From NCBI GenBank assembly GCA_037576215.1, contig JBANDB010000012.1, positions 2,849,872 to 2,913,871 on the forward strand: DNA of 64,000 bases, in the 5' to 3' direction. Made by a program: the position numbers and the translations under genes. Source of the stretch: Armillaria gallica. Lineage: Eukaryota; Basidiomycota; Agaricomycetes; Agaricales; Physalacriaceae. Under the pieces are notes generated by a model. The model worked only from the letters and a program-made list of their open reading frames with translations. It made no database searches and was not told the DNA's origin. This document shows positions 24,101-33,677 of this stretch, piece after piece (within the stretch, counting starts at the first letter, position 1; each line of letters opens with the position of its first letter).

Positions 24101-24965
24101 CAAAAGCAGAGAAAGTGGAAGGCAGATGGGCAAATATACTTGCCGAGAATTGCCGAGTCAAGATGACGTTTACATGGAGAAACCTCGGAGATAATGAAAT
24201 GCACTGTCGCTCAAACCCTCAGGACCGCATAATGTTGGATAACACACGCACCGTGTGATCAGGCATGTTTGCCCAGCAAGTTAGGAAAGGTAATCCATAT
24301 TTGCTTGAGAGGCAAACGAGTACAGTAAACTACAAAATCTGGCTACTTAAATACCATTCTGTATCTTCTAGTACTTTCTTTCTCTTAGTAAACCTTTACT
24401 CAGCAAAACTCGGGCTCACTGGACATCGCGCTAGCTCGCACAGCCACAGGCTCATCAATATTCCACACATAAGACCGCGGCTTTCAAACCACTCGATATC
24501 TTCTGCTATTAATATAGCGCAATCGTTATGTTCGGTTCAACGAAAGCGCGGCATAATATTGGGTAATACTCAGCCAGTAAGACCTTTGAGAAAGACTGAC
24601 ATCAGACCGGTCAATCCGGTCACCTTACCGTTGTCCGTTTTTCGCTGATAAGTTCGTCTACGAATCCGTACTCGGCGGAATAAGTATGGGAGGTGTAACA
24701 CCTAATTTGTGACTTATTCTGACAGGACGTGAGATACAGATATAAAATATAATTCTTAAATAATGTTGCGACTCAGCAAGTAGTTATTATTTTTGAACAA
24801 GTAAATACTTAATGTGTTCAATGTTCATGAGCCTCGCATGAGCCGTCCAGTTTGTGTTCAGTACTAACAGTCATCATAAGAGCACAGCAGAGCCAGCAAA
24901 ACATGGGGAGGTCGAGATATTTTTCGATTTTTCGGCACTTGCCTCGGCCACCGCCTGACACCTGC
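21161..24965. other. Unrelated insertion, no recognisable gene
   Basis: Compared with the sister repeats, foreign DNA lies between module M copy 2 and the type A gene at 27014. Short open frames occur (for example 21561-21896, 22579-22818, 23092-23289, and 22344-22162 on the minus strand with a hydrophobic stretch), but none shows a known domain or consistent splice links. No transposase, reverse transcriptase or integrase text was found by eye. The part from 24660 to 24850 is AT-rich. Confidence 0.4.
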
Positions 24966-24967
24966 TA

Positions 24968-25166
24968 GTCTTGTCCCCATCCGTTTCGGTGAGATTTCGC
25001 TGCGCGGGAGGATCGGACCGTGCCACGTGAGCGGAGTGGGACAAGAATATCACCGAAACGTCTGAGTTCCTGTCCTCTGTTTTGAATCTCCGCTCACGTG
25101 GACCGGTCCGATGTTTCCGTGCGCACAAAAGCGAACTCACCGAAACGAATGGGGACGAGACTACTG
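24968..25166. mobile_element. Palindromic MITE-like element (~200 bp)
   Basis: The two ends are imperfect inverted repeats for more than 30 bp: left TAGTCTTGTCCCCATCCGTT, right (reverse complement) TAGTCTCGTCCCCATTCGTT, both continuing with TCGGTGAG and a CGCT a few bases on. A second inner pair is also inverted (CACGTGAGCGGA). The sequence could fold into a long hairpin. CTGC on both sides is a possible 4-bp target duplication. No coding capacity. This pattern is typical of a non-autonomous DNA transposon; the family is unknown. Confidence 0.6.
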
Positions 25167-25384
25167 CACTAGTACCCAATGGACTCCCCAAGGATATTTA
25201 TAGCTATTTTCAAAAATGATGGGATTCCTGAAAAGATTTGGTCCCCGCTCTGAGCGCGCAACCAGATCGTGCACCTGGTGCACCACTTCCATGCCCGTCA
25301 CCTCACCTGTACTTTGTGCGCCTCCTTCTACTTGTATTCTAATTCACTGCGTCTTTTATTCCCTGTACCATCCCTGGTGTTCGC

Positions 25385-25720
25385 TGTTCCCGTTTCCCGT
25401 GTGTCGCTGTTTCATGGGCCCGAACTCCGCTGCTGATGCCGCACTGTTTCTTGAAATGGTGTGCGGCACTGTTGCGCTTGTTCGGTGCTTGCGCTTTGTT
25501 GTTTCCATGGGCCCAAGTTCTGCTGCTCCTGCTGCAGCGCTTTTTCTTGGATAGCGGCGGGCTTGACTTTGTGTTTGCGTTATGTTGCAATTGGTTCCGT
25601 TCCACAGGCCCTGCCGTTCCTGTTGCCGCGCTGTTCTTCGAAATTGTGTGCTGCAACATTGCGCGTCCTTGGTGCTTGCGTTTGGTTCCGGTCGTTCCCG
25701 CCCTGCCTCTATGTTGCTCG
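25385..25720. repeat. Degenerate ~100-bp tandem repeats
   Basis: Successive blocks share GGGCCC or GGCCC near their start, then TGCTGCT-like runs and TTCTTGGA/TTCTTGAAAT, then GTGTGC-GCAACATTGCG or a variant and GTGCTTGCG. The repeat keeps long frames open on both strands, which gives misleading ORFs. Related repeats are inverted at 29880-30090. Confidence 0.55.
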
Positions 25721-26389
25721 TGGTCCGTGCGTATGACTGTATGTTTCACAGTGTCTCACCTTACATGACCACATCCACTCATGACGTATTACGTCGCTTT
25801 GGGTTTTTTGGGGGATGTTTTTCAATGTAACCTGACGTCATCCCCAGAGTTTCTTTCGTCTCTCCGATGATGACGTGAATCTGAACACTGCCCTCTTATC
25901 ATCGCAAGTGTTGGGTCACAGCTGACCGTGCGGTCTCAAAGCATGATACGAAGGCGTCAGGTGACGATTATCTTCCAAATCTCATGAACATCCCGAAGTT
26001 ATTGCCCCGGAGCAGCAGTGCCCAATGACAATGTCGTCGCCGCTTCACCTTTTGGCCCAGCAAGTAACAGTTGTTCAGTGCGGAGTCAGACAGATGCTGC
26101 CTTTGTTGTCGCTGGCGGTCAGCGCTTCAGCTATCACCATCTATCCGAAAAGCGTCCACGAAAAGGTAAAGAACTTTACCCGCCAGACTCCACCTCCTTT
26201 ATTTTGCCTTGGCCGTGCCACCCTAGTCCACCCTGTTCTCCTTTTGCTTCATCTTCTCCTCCTCCGCATCTTGGGGGTCGAGTGTGGATAATGACGATGT
26301 CTTGTGCTCCTTCGCGAAGTAATGTTCGATATATTGCGTATCTTCCAACGTTTGACTGTATTTTGTCTCAAAACTACCCCACGATGTGT

Positions 26390-26505
26390 CTCTACTCCGC
26401 GACGAGAACCGTGCGATCACAACGGTACGAGCCTTCGTGGCCACAGCACATGGCTTGCCATGTTAGGGCTGTGGACCCGGCCGTTCCTGATTGACACACA
26501 CACAC
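26390..26505. repeat. Inverted-repeat arm, matches 29333-29455
   Basis: More than 90 bp are nearly identical in reverse complement between the two places, running from the CTACTCCGCG end to GGCCGTTCCTGATTG. It is the best-preserved match between the two putative elements and shows they are related and oppositely oriented. Confidence 0.7.
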
Positions 26506-27013
26506 ACCAGAGGGTTATGACGATCGACGTCATAGGTTGTCTCAGATGGTGCACACCGAGAGCCAACCGAGAGCGAGCAGTATCAAAACTTTTTTCTTTT
26601 TTCCGGAATCCCATCATTATTCAAAATATCAATAATATAACATTAGAACATATTCAGGAAGATAATCATGAAATACTTAAGGAAACGGACTACAGGCAAG
26701 AGCTACAGAAAATCATTCATCGAAATTTTGCATATCCCGACCACCCATAGTAGCGCAGCCACGTGCGAAGCTGGTCACGGGCCTAGTATTACTAGAGCTT
26801 ATTGGGTAAACAATGCTAATCATAGCTGCTCGGACGACGAAGTTGCGACGAAGTGTACCGCTTTCAATCTTGCCTTGCTTCTATCAATACCGGCAAAGTC
26901 AAAGGTGCTACTGATATGTTTCAAGCAACAACCAGCGCTGCCCATAGATCAGCTTCTACCTCGACAGGTTAAAAGATGGGGTGAATTAGAATGACAGGCA
27001 TTGTCAATACCGT

Positions 27014-27679
27014 ATGTCTTCAAGTTCGTCAGTCATTCCTTCCCGAGGTCGATGCATCCAAGCCACCGACTATACTCCACAATGTCGGTGTGAGTGGTTT
27101 ACTGAACCGACGTCGCCCTTGTTCAATCAGGTGAGCTCAAGTAATAGTACCCCGACTATACTCTGTGTTCACAGTCACTCAGTTCAGCTGTGCCTCATGC
27201 GGGCATGGCATCCACTGCCATGTTGACTATGTTTCAACAACCGTCTGTCATAATGTAGCGACCCAATGTGCCGCCTACGTTCAAAAGGTGCGTCCACATC
27301 GCACAGCTCTCTACTACTAGACCAAGGGTTTCTTATGATCGTACTATAGACGCCATTGACGCAGCGATGCACATGTTCGGTACACCTTGCTGACCATAGA
27401 CCTGTCCTGAACTTGCATCGTTTGCAGGATCCGTTCTATGTTTTGGACCTTCTTACGACCAGTATCGGAGCGCAAAGCGACGGCCCACATCTTGGCGCGG
27501 ATAATGCACCTTGCATCCCGTCTACTTCGGCATCCGGCACACTCGCCCCTCTAGGCGACGCGACAAACATCACATTCTCGCAGACACACATACCGTCTCC
27601 GTCTACTAGCCAGTCGATGAGTACGACTAGTTCCGGTCACCACGAGTTTATTTTCAGACACTATATTCCACGGGGTTGA
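27014..27679 (+). CDS. Cys/His-rich small protein, type A, copy 7
   Basis: About 183 aa; exons 27014-27130 (39 codons), 27183-27287 (35 codons) and 27350-27679 (109 codons plus stop), phase 0 introns. Exon 1: SRGRCIQATDYTPQCRCEWF. Exon 2: CASCGHGIHCHVDYVSTTV, then ATQCAAYVQK; note an extra Cys in H-x-C-H. Exon 3: TPLTQRCTCSVHLADHRP, HRLQDPFYVLD, then a longer Ser/Thr-rich tail ending FRHYIPRG. Upstream homology with copy 6 begins only at about 26820, right after the insertion that replaced the rest of its promoter region, so its expression may differ. Function unknown. Confidence 0.75.
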
Positions 27680-27904
27680 GCCACGTTATTTTCACCGAAC
27701 ACGGACGTAATGACATTTAAATGATATCCCCACGCTGATCTACTCCTAATTATTGAATGTAGTATACCGTATGATCTATTCACCTATATATTTACATAGA
27801 ATATATCACTGGAAAAACATTGCTTTTTCTTATTATCTGCAGGCCTTTCAAGTTGCAAGTGATACCTAATGCGACAAACCAAATGTTTACGGCGCGTGAC
27901 ATAG
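27680..27904. other. 3' flank of type A copy 7
   Basis: Homologous to the flanks after copies 6 and 8. No gene. Confidence 0.55.
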
Positions 27905-28020
27905 GTAGATAAGAGGATATCTGGCGGATGATGTTTGCCGTGGTCGAGAGTGAACTGAACGATTTGTACACCCTAGCGAAAAAGACAAGGTAATTCACTG
28001 CTTTCAGACAGGACGAACAA
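27905..28020 (-). pseudogene. RPC82 5'-region fragment
   Basis: About 115 bp match the intact RPC82 locus at about 35340-35455, including GCCGTGGTCGAG and CTGAACGAT, which lie in the N-terminal half of the gene. Compared with the flank of copy 8, about 2 kb (the RPC82 3' part) is missing between 27904 and this fragment. The match ends at GACGAACAATG, where a type B fragment begins. Far too short to be functional. Confidence 0.7.
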
Positions 28021-28247
28021 TGAGCACCTCTTCGAGTGTCGATGCGTCAAACATTACATTCATCTACCCCTTCCAGCAATGTCGACTATCCCGCATTGGA
28101 CAATATTTAGCCCCAAGCTCGCGCTCTCTCCCAAATGAAGCACACCAAGACCTACTTCATTCAATTCATCTACGCGCTTGTTATCACTATTGCACCACAT
28201 ACCTAGTACCCTCTTATCACAACCAGTTCTTTCCAAATCCAACTTAG
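28020..28247 (+). pseudogene. Type B 3' fragment with chimeric open frame
   Basis: The first codons come from RPC82-derived DNA and the rest matches the last exon of the type B gene (SSVDASNITFIYPFQQC against SSVDASNSS ... GIYTPSTNVDS), then leaves the parental frame. The parental 3' flank is also included, to about 28270. The 75-codon frame lacks all the Cys/His core and is probably meaningless. Confidence 0.7.
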
Positions 28248-28270
28248 TCTACCCCCGATCGGCTTTGAAT

Positions 28271-29286
28271 AAGAGGCTTCTGATTATGTGACACTAGGCG
28301 AACTGTCACTGTGTACAAGCCGTAAATGTGATGTTGCACTTTCACTGAAGCTACGTTCTAAGTTTCCGGAGCACTGGCTGAAGGGGGCGACAAGGCAACT
28401 TACCTGTACCTGAACGGCCGAAGCGCAGCAATAAGGCATCGTTCTATGCATTTCTGCCCGCCGCAAGTGCTTGCAGAGCTGGAGCTAACACCAGAGCGTT
28501 TGGTAAGGGAAATGCTGAATGGAATGTTTTGCAATATCTCGTTGTTCAAAACTTAACCGTCTCCCGGGATAAGGAGAGCCAACAAGCCAAAAGACACATA
28601 AGATTCGTATCTCTGCAAATCCAACCATATTCGGCGCACCCAGAATGATCTCCCTGAGATCAAAGCAGGGTCATTTTGATTGAGCGCATCAAATACAAAA
28701 GAAAAGTATCTTGTCCTATGTAGAGGACAAGCGTTAATAGTCAGACGAAAATGTTGGCGATAAACTGTACTCACTCGATTAAATATTGTCTAGCACGGTG
28801 AGCGTGTGCAATAGAATGTAAGTGCTAGTCGAAGGGCAGGATTAAATGGAGCATAACTGAGAGAGAAGGTGACCAATGCTGAACACGGACAGAGGCATAT
28901 GGAGTCGGTGGAAGGAGGTTAGGGCGTCGTTCGACCCATTGAACGACTTTCTGCATACGGATCATTGAGTGGTTTACGAGACTAAGGCATTGTCCACTTC
29001 TTCGTCCTTGATATCTCTCCTGTCCCTTCGTACCCTCTCGAGGCTCCATCCTTGTACCTTGTCATTTACGATCACCCTTTAATCAGGGCATCTTCCACAT
29101 TCCGCCTCAGTAGCCGCTCTTGCGATGGGCGTTGGGACATGCGTCGAGCGAACAGCCAATCCCATAACAAGATACGTCGCAGCTCGTCACCGTCGCAAGA
29201 AGAGGAGTGTACGTGCTTGGGGATATTTGAAGAATAGAGCAGGGGTCATAAGAGCACCGTTGTCTTCGTCGGTACAGTGCGCGGGC
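28271..29286. repeat. Module M, copy 3 (left part)
   Basis: Same orientation and order of landmarks as 16600-17370 and 20210-20920. The block with the minus-strand reading RRIWLDLQRYESY lies near 28590-28640 and GTGCGCGGGCC at the right edge (29277-29287). It is then interrupted by element copy 2. Confidence 0.65.
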
Positions 29287-30795
29287 CGAAATGCAGTGGT
29301 GGTGTGGTGTGGTGTGGTGTGTGTACCGGCGCAAGGTCCCAATCAGGAACGGCCGGGTCCACAGCCCTGACATGGCAAGCCATGTGCTGTGGCCACGAAG
29401 ACTCGTACCGTTGTGATCGCACGGTTGCGTACGTTTCGCGGAGTAGAGACACTTCATGGGGTACATACACTGAGAGTGAAGCGGCGTAAACCTTGACTCT
29501 GTTTGACTCCAGGACGGTGTCGATCGACCTCGACTGCAAGTGCATGGGACAACGTTAACTAGCACCAATGCTTTTTTCCGTGGGCGGGGACTGGCTACGA
29601 CTCGATACCGGTGGAAGGTGCTCGACAGCTCAAACAATGGCTTCGTGGACTTGTGCGCATTTTTTGCTTCGGTGTAATAATGAACTTTGAATATACACAT
29701 GTTTCTGCGACAGCACTGATATCATCGCGACGACAGGAGAGGCTATACGCACAGACTACTAGCAGGAAGGGGTATCCGTATGAACCTGCTGCAGTATGAT
29801 GCGGCTTCTCCGCAGGTGACGGTTTGGAGTGGGTGGATGTCGTCATGTAACGTGTGACAGTGTGAAACATGCAGGCATACGCACGGACCACGAGCAACAA
29901 ACGAGCACCGAAAAGCTGGCAGGGCGGGAAAGACCAAAACCAAATGCAAGCACACAGGACGTGCAATGCTGCAGCACACTATTTCGATTTCGAGGATCAG
30001 CACGGCAGCAGCAGCAGCGGAGCTCGGGCCCATGAAACAACGAGACACGAACGGGAACGGGAACAACAACACATGAACATCCAGAAGGGGACATGCAATA
30101 AAAGGCTCAGCGAATTAGCATGCAAAAAGAAGGAGGCGCACGATGGCGATGACGACACTACCCTGTGTTCGAGGTGGTGGGAAGGATGAAGCTGAAGGAC
30201 GAGACGTACAAGGACAGCGACGTTATCATGCAAGACAACGCGAAAGGGAGTACGGACAAGGGAGCAGCAGGCGGATACGATTCCTATGATAAAAAGGCTT
30301 GTGTGCAAGCACATAATTTTGACACATAATTCTAGCCACGAAAAAGAATGATAGTCATGAAGCGCAGGTGTTGAACATGCACACGGAACCAAGCGCCCCG
30401 TCTGGATAACAGACAGCGCACCTGTAGCGATGTTCGAACCTATGAATGCTACCGAAGCAGACGTCCAGCAACCGCAGGAGCGCAAGCACGATGTTCGAAC
30501 AAGGAACAACGTGACCACAGCGGTGCCATAGCCTATGATACGCAACAACACGCAGGCAACGAACAATCACCAGTAAGCCAGCCCACTGAATGGGGAACAA
30601 ACAGTGTGCTTGCAGTGACGTTCGAGCCTATGACAGCTGTCGAATGCAGGTCTCGGAGAGCTGCTGGAAACCAAGCATACTGTTTCCGGAAGAAACAGCA
30701 TGCATAGACACAGCCCTGGAGCCTATGAATGCTCGAGGACGGTGGTAAAAGGCCGAAGAAGCAGGAGAGTTTGGTCCTAAGATGATGATGATAGC
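29287..30795. mobile_element. Putative non-autonomous element, copy 2 (inverted)
   Basis: This DNA interrupts module M between GTGCGCGGGCC and the GGTAGTACTAAACAG box, where copies 1 and 2 of M are continuous apart from about 35 bp. It contains, in reverse order and orientation, the 26390-26505 block (here 29333-29455) and the degenerate tandem repeats (29880-30090) of the element at 25202-26630. Further imprecise repeats with CCTATGA and GTTCGA lie at 30420-30730. The clear terminal repeats of copy 1 are not evident, so it is degraded or the boundaries differ. Confidence 0.45.
29290..29330. repeat. GTGGT microsatellite
   Basis: A short run of GTGGT/GTGTG units lies at the left edge of element copy 2. 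The corresponding place in copy 1 (26493-26505) is a CA run. Confidence 0.8.
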
Positions 30796-32446
30796 GGTCC
30801 TCAGTGGTAGTACTAAACAGAAAACGGAGAAGCCGGACCGGTCGCACATCGGATTATAGAATTCACATCCACACGCCAGGCAAATTCCCTTTTGCTCGCT
30901 CCTTCTTCAGGATTCTCTGTCAATGCGAGATTCAGGTGGCGGAAGGGTGTATGCTTTCTTGTGTTGAGGATGTGGTAACACAGCCACTGGGCTGAAGCCG
31001 TTTTTGTTTTACCTTATTTTGATTTTCGTACCGATCATTACCGCTTCTTGGCTTCGTACCACCACCATCTACGTATCAGCTACCTACAATATACGTTCGT
31101 TCGAGCCACAACCACGTTTCCCTGACTACGTCTATTTCCAACATCTTTTGCAGTGTCTCAACGGACGTCATCAACTTATCACTGCTGGCCTGTTCTTTTT
31201 TGCTACGGTGTTACAAGAGCATACTCGGAGCCGACACGAGATCTCCCATGTAGCGAACGCTAACGCTCGCTCCTGTGGTCTTCCATTATATTCAATTCGG
31301 TTTCTCGTCTCATGCGAGGGGCGGATCCAGCCAGGTGCCGCAACAAACTGGTACGTAAATTAAACAGGCCCGGAAGGAAAACCATATTCAAGATCAAAAA
31401 CGGACATACAAATGCCCATGATGGCACACTGATCCCGCCGATCAATATCAAGTACGACCCTTGCGTTAATATCTGGAAATGCCAGTAATCCTCCGAGAGG
31501 GCGATTTGCTTCTCCTGACTCTTCTTTGGAACGGAGACTAAGTAGCCGCGAACAAGCTCGTCGGTATACCATCCCTCTGTCTATTCTCGTTGATCCTAGG
31601 CGCAACGAAGGTGACTTTTTCCACCAACTCGGTCAGCAGGTCCACCGACAACTTTCGTCATCTGTAGAGGCTTTCCACTCGTCTACTATCAGTGTCACAA
31701 TATTATCTTCGGTTCAACAGAGGCGCCGTGGGATTTTACTCGGGCGAGGTGTACCGCTCCTCAAGTCGAACCTTGGTCCTTGCCTTGTTTTGAACCATTA
31801 CGGGCAAGTTTAACGGTGATCTTCATAGCCTTCAATACAAGCGACTGCTAGCACCCGTGCGATGCACTAGCGTAACTTGGAAGGCTCTCGCGAGACACTG
31901 ACTTTCCTGTGTCACTCCCGCTACCGATTTCATCAGCAACTCCGTGGCCCCTTGCAAGAAGCTCCGAGAAACCTGAATGTGAGTCAGTAATACTGTCTCC
32001 GGAATGGGATTTTCAATAGAATTGTACATGAAGTTGACACTATTATACCACCTCCACCGCCGATCTCATCGGTGGGTCGGTGGCCCCGTTGCAGCTTGCA
32101 CTCTTGCAGCAAGCCGAGTTCGTCTTGAGACTCACGGATAGATTTTTCATTATAAATAAAAACCATCAGCTTGCAGAAAGTAAACCAAACATGCATTATG
32201 CATTCCGTGTAAACTAAAAGTAAGTGATGAGGAGCTCGGGTCGCTAATGATGTCATTATCAACCAATGAGAAGGCAGTGTTTGCCTAGCCGAAGCCTGGC
32301 CAATCAGAGGGACCGGAAAGGCCAAGTATCAAGTATAGTAGATTGGCAGTGTATATACATTAGCTTCTGCTTCTACCTCGACAGGTTAAAATGCGAGGTG
32401 ACTTGGAATCACAGGCCTTGGCACTCCGGCGGCTTTGCAGCGATAC
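30796..32446. other. Module M remainder and spacer upstream of copy 8, with further insertions
   Basis: Homology to the other copies resumes at 30796-30850 and again at about 31318-31830 (for example ACAGGCCCG near 31367 and the frame at 31526-31813 that resembles 17743-18135). The stretches 30860-31315 and about 31833-32355 have no counterpart in the sister copies and look like insertions. No gene recognised. Confidence 0.5.
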
Positions 32447-33117
32447 ATGTCTTCAAGTCTAGCGGTTATTCCTTACCGAGGTCAATGTATCCAGACCACT
32501 GACGATGCCCTTCGATGTCAGTGTGTGTGGTATACTGAACCAACGTCGCCCTTGCTAAACCAGGTGAGCTCAAGTAGTACTCCAACTTATACTCTGTGTT
32601 CATAGTCTCTCAGTTCATCTGCGCGGCATGCGGACATGCCATCCACTCTCATGTTGACTATGTTTCAACAACGGTCTGTCACAATGTAGCGACCCACTGT
32701 GCCGCCTACGTTCAAAAGGTGCGTCCACAACTCTCTAGTGCTACGAGACCAAGGGTTCCTTATAATCATGCCATACTGTAGACGCCATTGACGCAACGAT
32801 GCACATGTTCGGTACACCTTGCTGACCATAGACCCATCTTGAACTTGCATCGGCTGCAAGATCCGTTCCATTTTTTGGATAGCATCGGAGCACTAATCGG
32901 CGGCTCACATTCCGGCGCGAATAATGCGCCTTATATTCCGTCTACCTCGGGATCTGGCGCACTCGGTCGTGCAGAGGATGCGACGAATATTACACCCTCA
33001 CAGACAGTCATGTCGACTCCGTCTACTAGCCAGTCGACGAGTGCGTCTCAGCCTGAAACAACTGAGAATTCTGATCACCATGAATTTTTTTTCAGGCACT
33101 ATGTTCCACGGCGCTGA
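32447..33117 (+). CDS. Cys/His-rich small protein, type A, copy 8
   Basis: About 185 aa; exons 32447-32563 (39 codons), 32614-32718 (35 codons) and 32782-33117 (111 codons plus stop), phase 0. Exon 1: YRGQCIQTTDDALRCQCVWY. Exon 2: CAACGHAIHSHVDYVSTTV, then THCAAYVQK; the usual CGHG is CGHA here. Exon 3: TPLTQRCTCSVHLADHRP, HRLQDPFHFLD, a Ser/Thr-rich tail and the end FRHYVPRR. It lies tail-to-tail with the full RPC82 gene, probably the ancestral arrangement of the array because only here is RPC82 complete. Function unknown. Confidence 0.75.
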
Positions 33118-33677
33118 GCCTTGTCCACCGAACACGGACATACTCTCACACTGTTCCGCTGCTATTTATTGAATTTTATGATTTATTTACCTTTAATGTG
33201 ATACTTTAGATTTACATAGAATATATTGCTGGAAAGTGCTGCATTTCGTATCTTTTGCCTTGCCATGCGACGAACCAAATGCTTACAACAAGGGACATAG
33301 ATGCATAAAATAGCATGCATTTAACGCGGGCGAATCCACGCGCAAACAGTAGGTCGCCATTACAGTCATGAATGGAAAGGTACTGATAGCCCGAGAATGT
33401 CAGGGGGCACATCTTACAAAATAAAAGCGTTTCACTAATTTCTGTTGAGGGAGATGGATAAAGTAGAGCGCAGAAGCCTCCAGGCTGCGGTGCTGTTGAC
33501 TGTTGAAAATTTTTTTGTCTGTCCTAGGTAGCAGCTGCCCGAGCAGCCTGGGCGAGGGGGGAATCCGATCTGGGCGGGGGTGGGATCGCAGTTGTCGGGA
33601 TGCCGTCATCACCTTAGTGTTTGACTGACTCGTCGACGCACATTGGAGTCCGTAGGACACAGCGACACTCGGGTAAT
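33118..33677. other. Spacer between copy 8 and RPC82
   Basis: No gene. Duplicated at 18837-19400. Confidence 0.55.

Larger units (their letters stand above)
25202..26630. mobile_element. Putative non-autonomous element, copy 1
   Basis: Left end (25204 on) and right end (reverse complement from about 26629) share AATGATGGGATTCC followed by GAAAA, preceded in both by TTTT-S-AA; each end abuts TA, which would fit a TA target site. The interior has degenerate ~100-bp tandem repeats (25380-25720) and a block at 26390-26500. Both are found again in opposite order and orientation at 29330-30100. No transposase frame is seen, so any mobility would need a helper. The boundary calls are by eye. Confidence 0.45.

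Noticed and set aside
21161..24965. Search for a retrotransposon or transposase in the insertion upstream of copy 7
   Set aside because: No reverse transcriptase, integrase or DDE-type text and no long terminal repeats could be seen by eye.
25339..25830. Long overlapping open frames on both strands rich in Ala, Cys and Leu
   Set aside because: They follow from GC-rich degenerate tandem repeats; no frame shows a domain, and the same repeats give unrelated frames in the second element copy.
29107..30600. Minus-strand open frames up to 197 codons
   Set aside because: They run across the boundary between module M and the inserted element and have no counterpart in the uninterrupted module copies, so they are chance frames.
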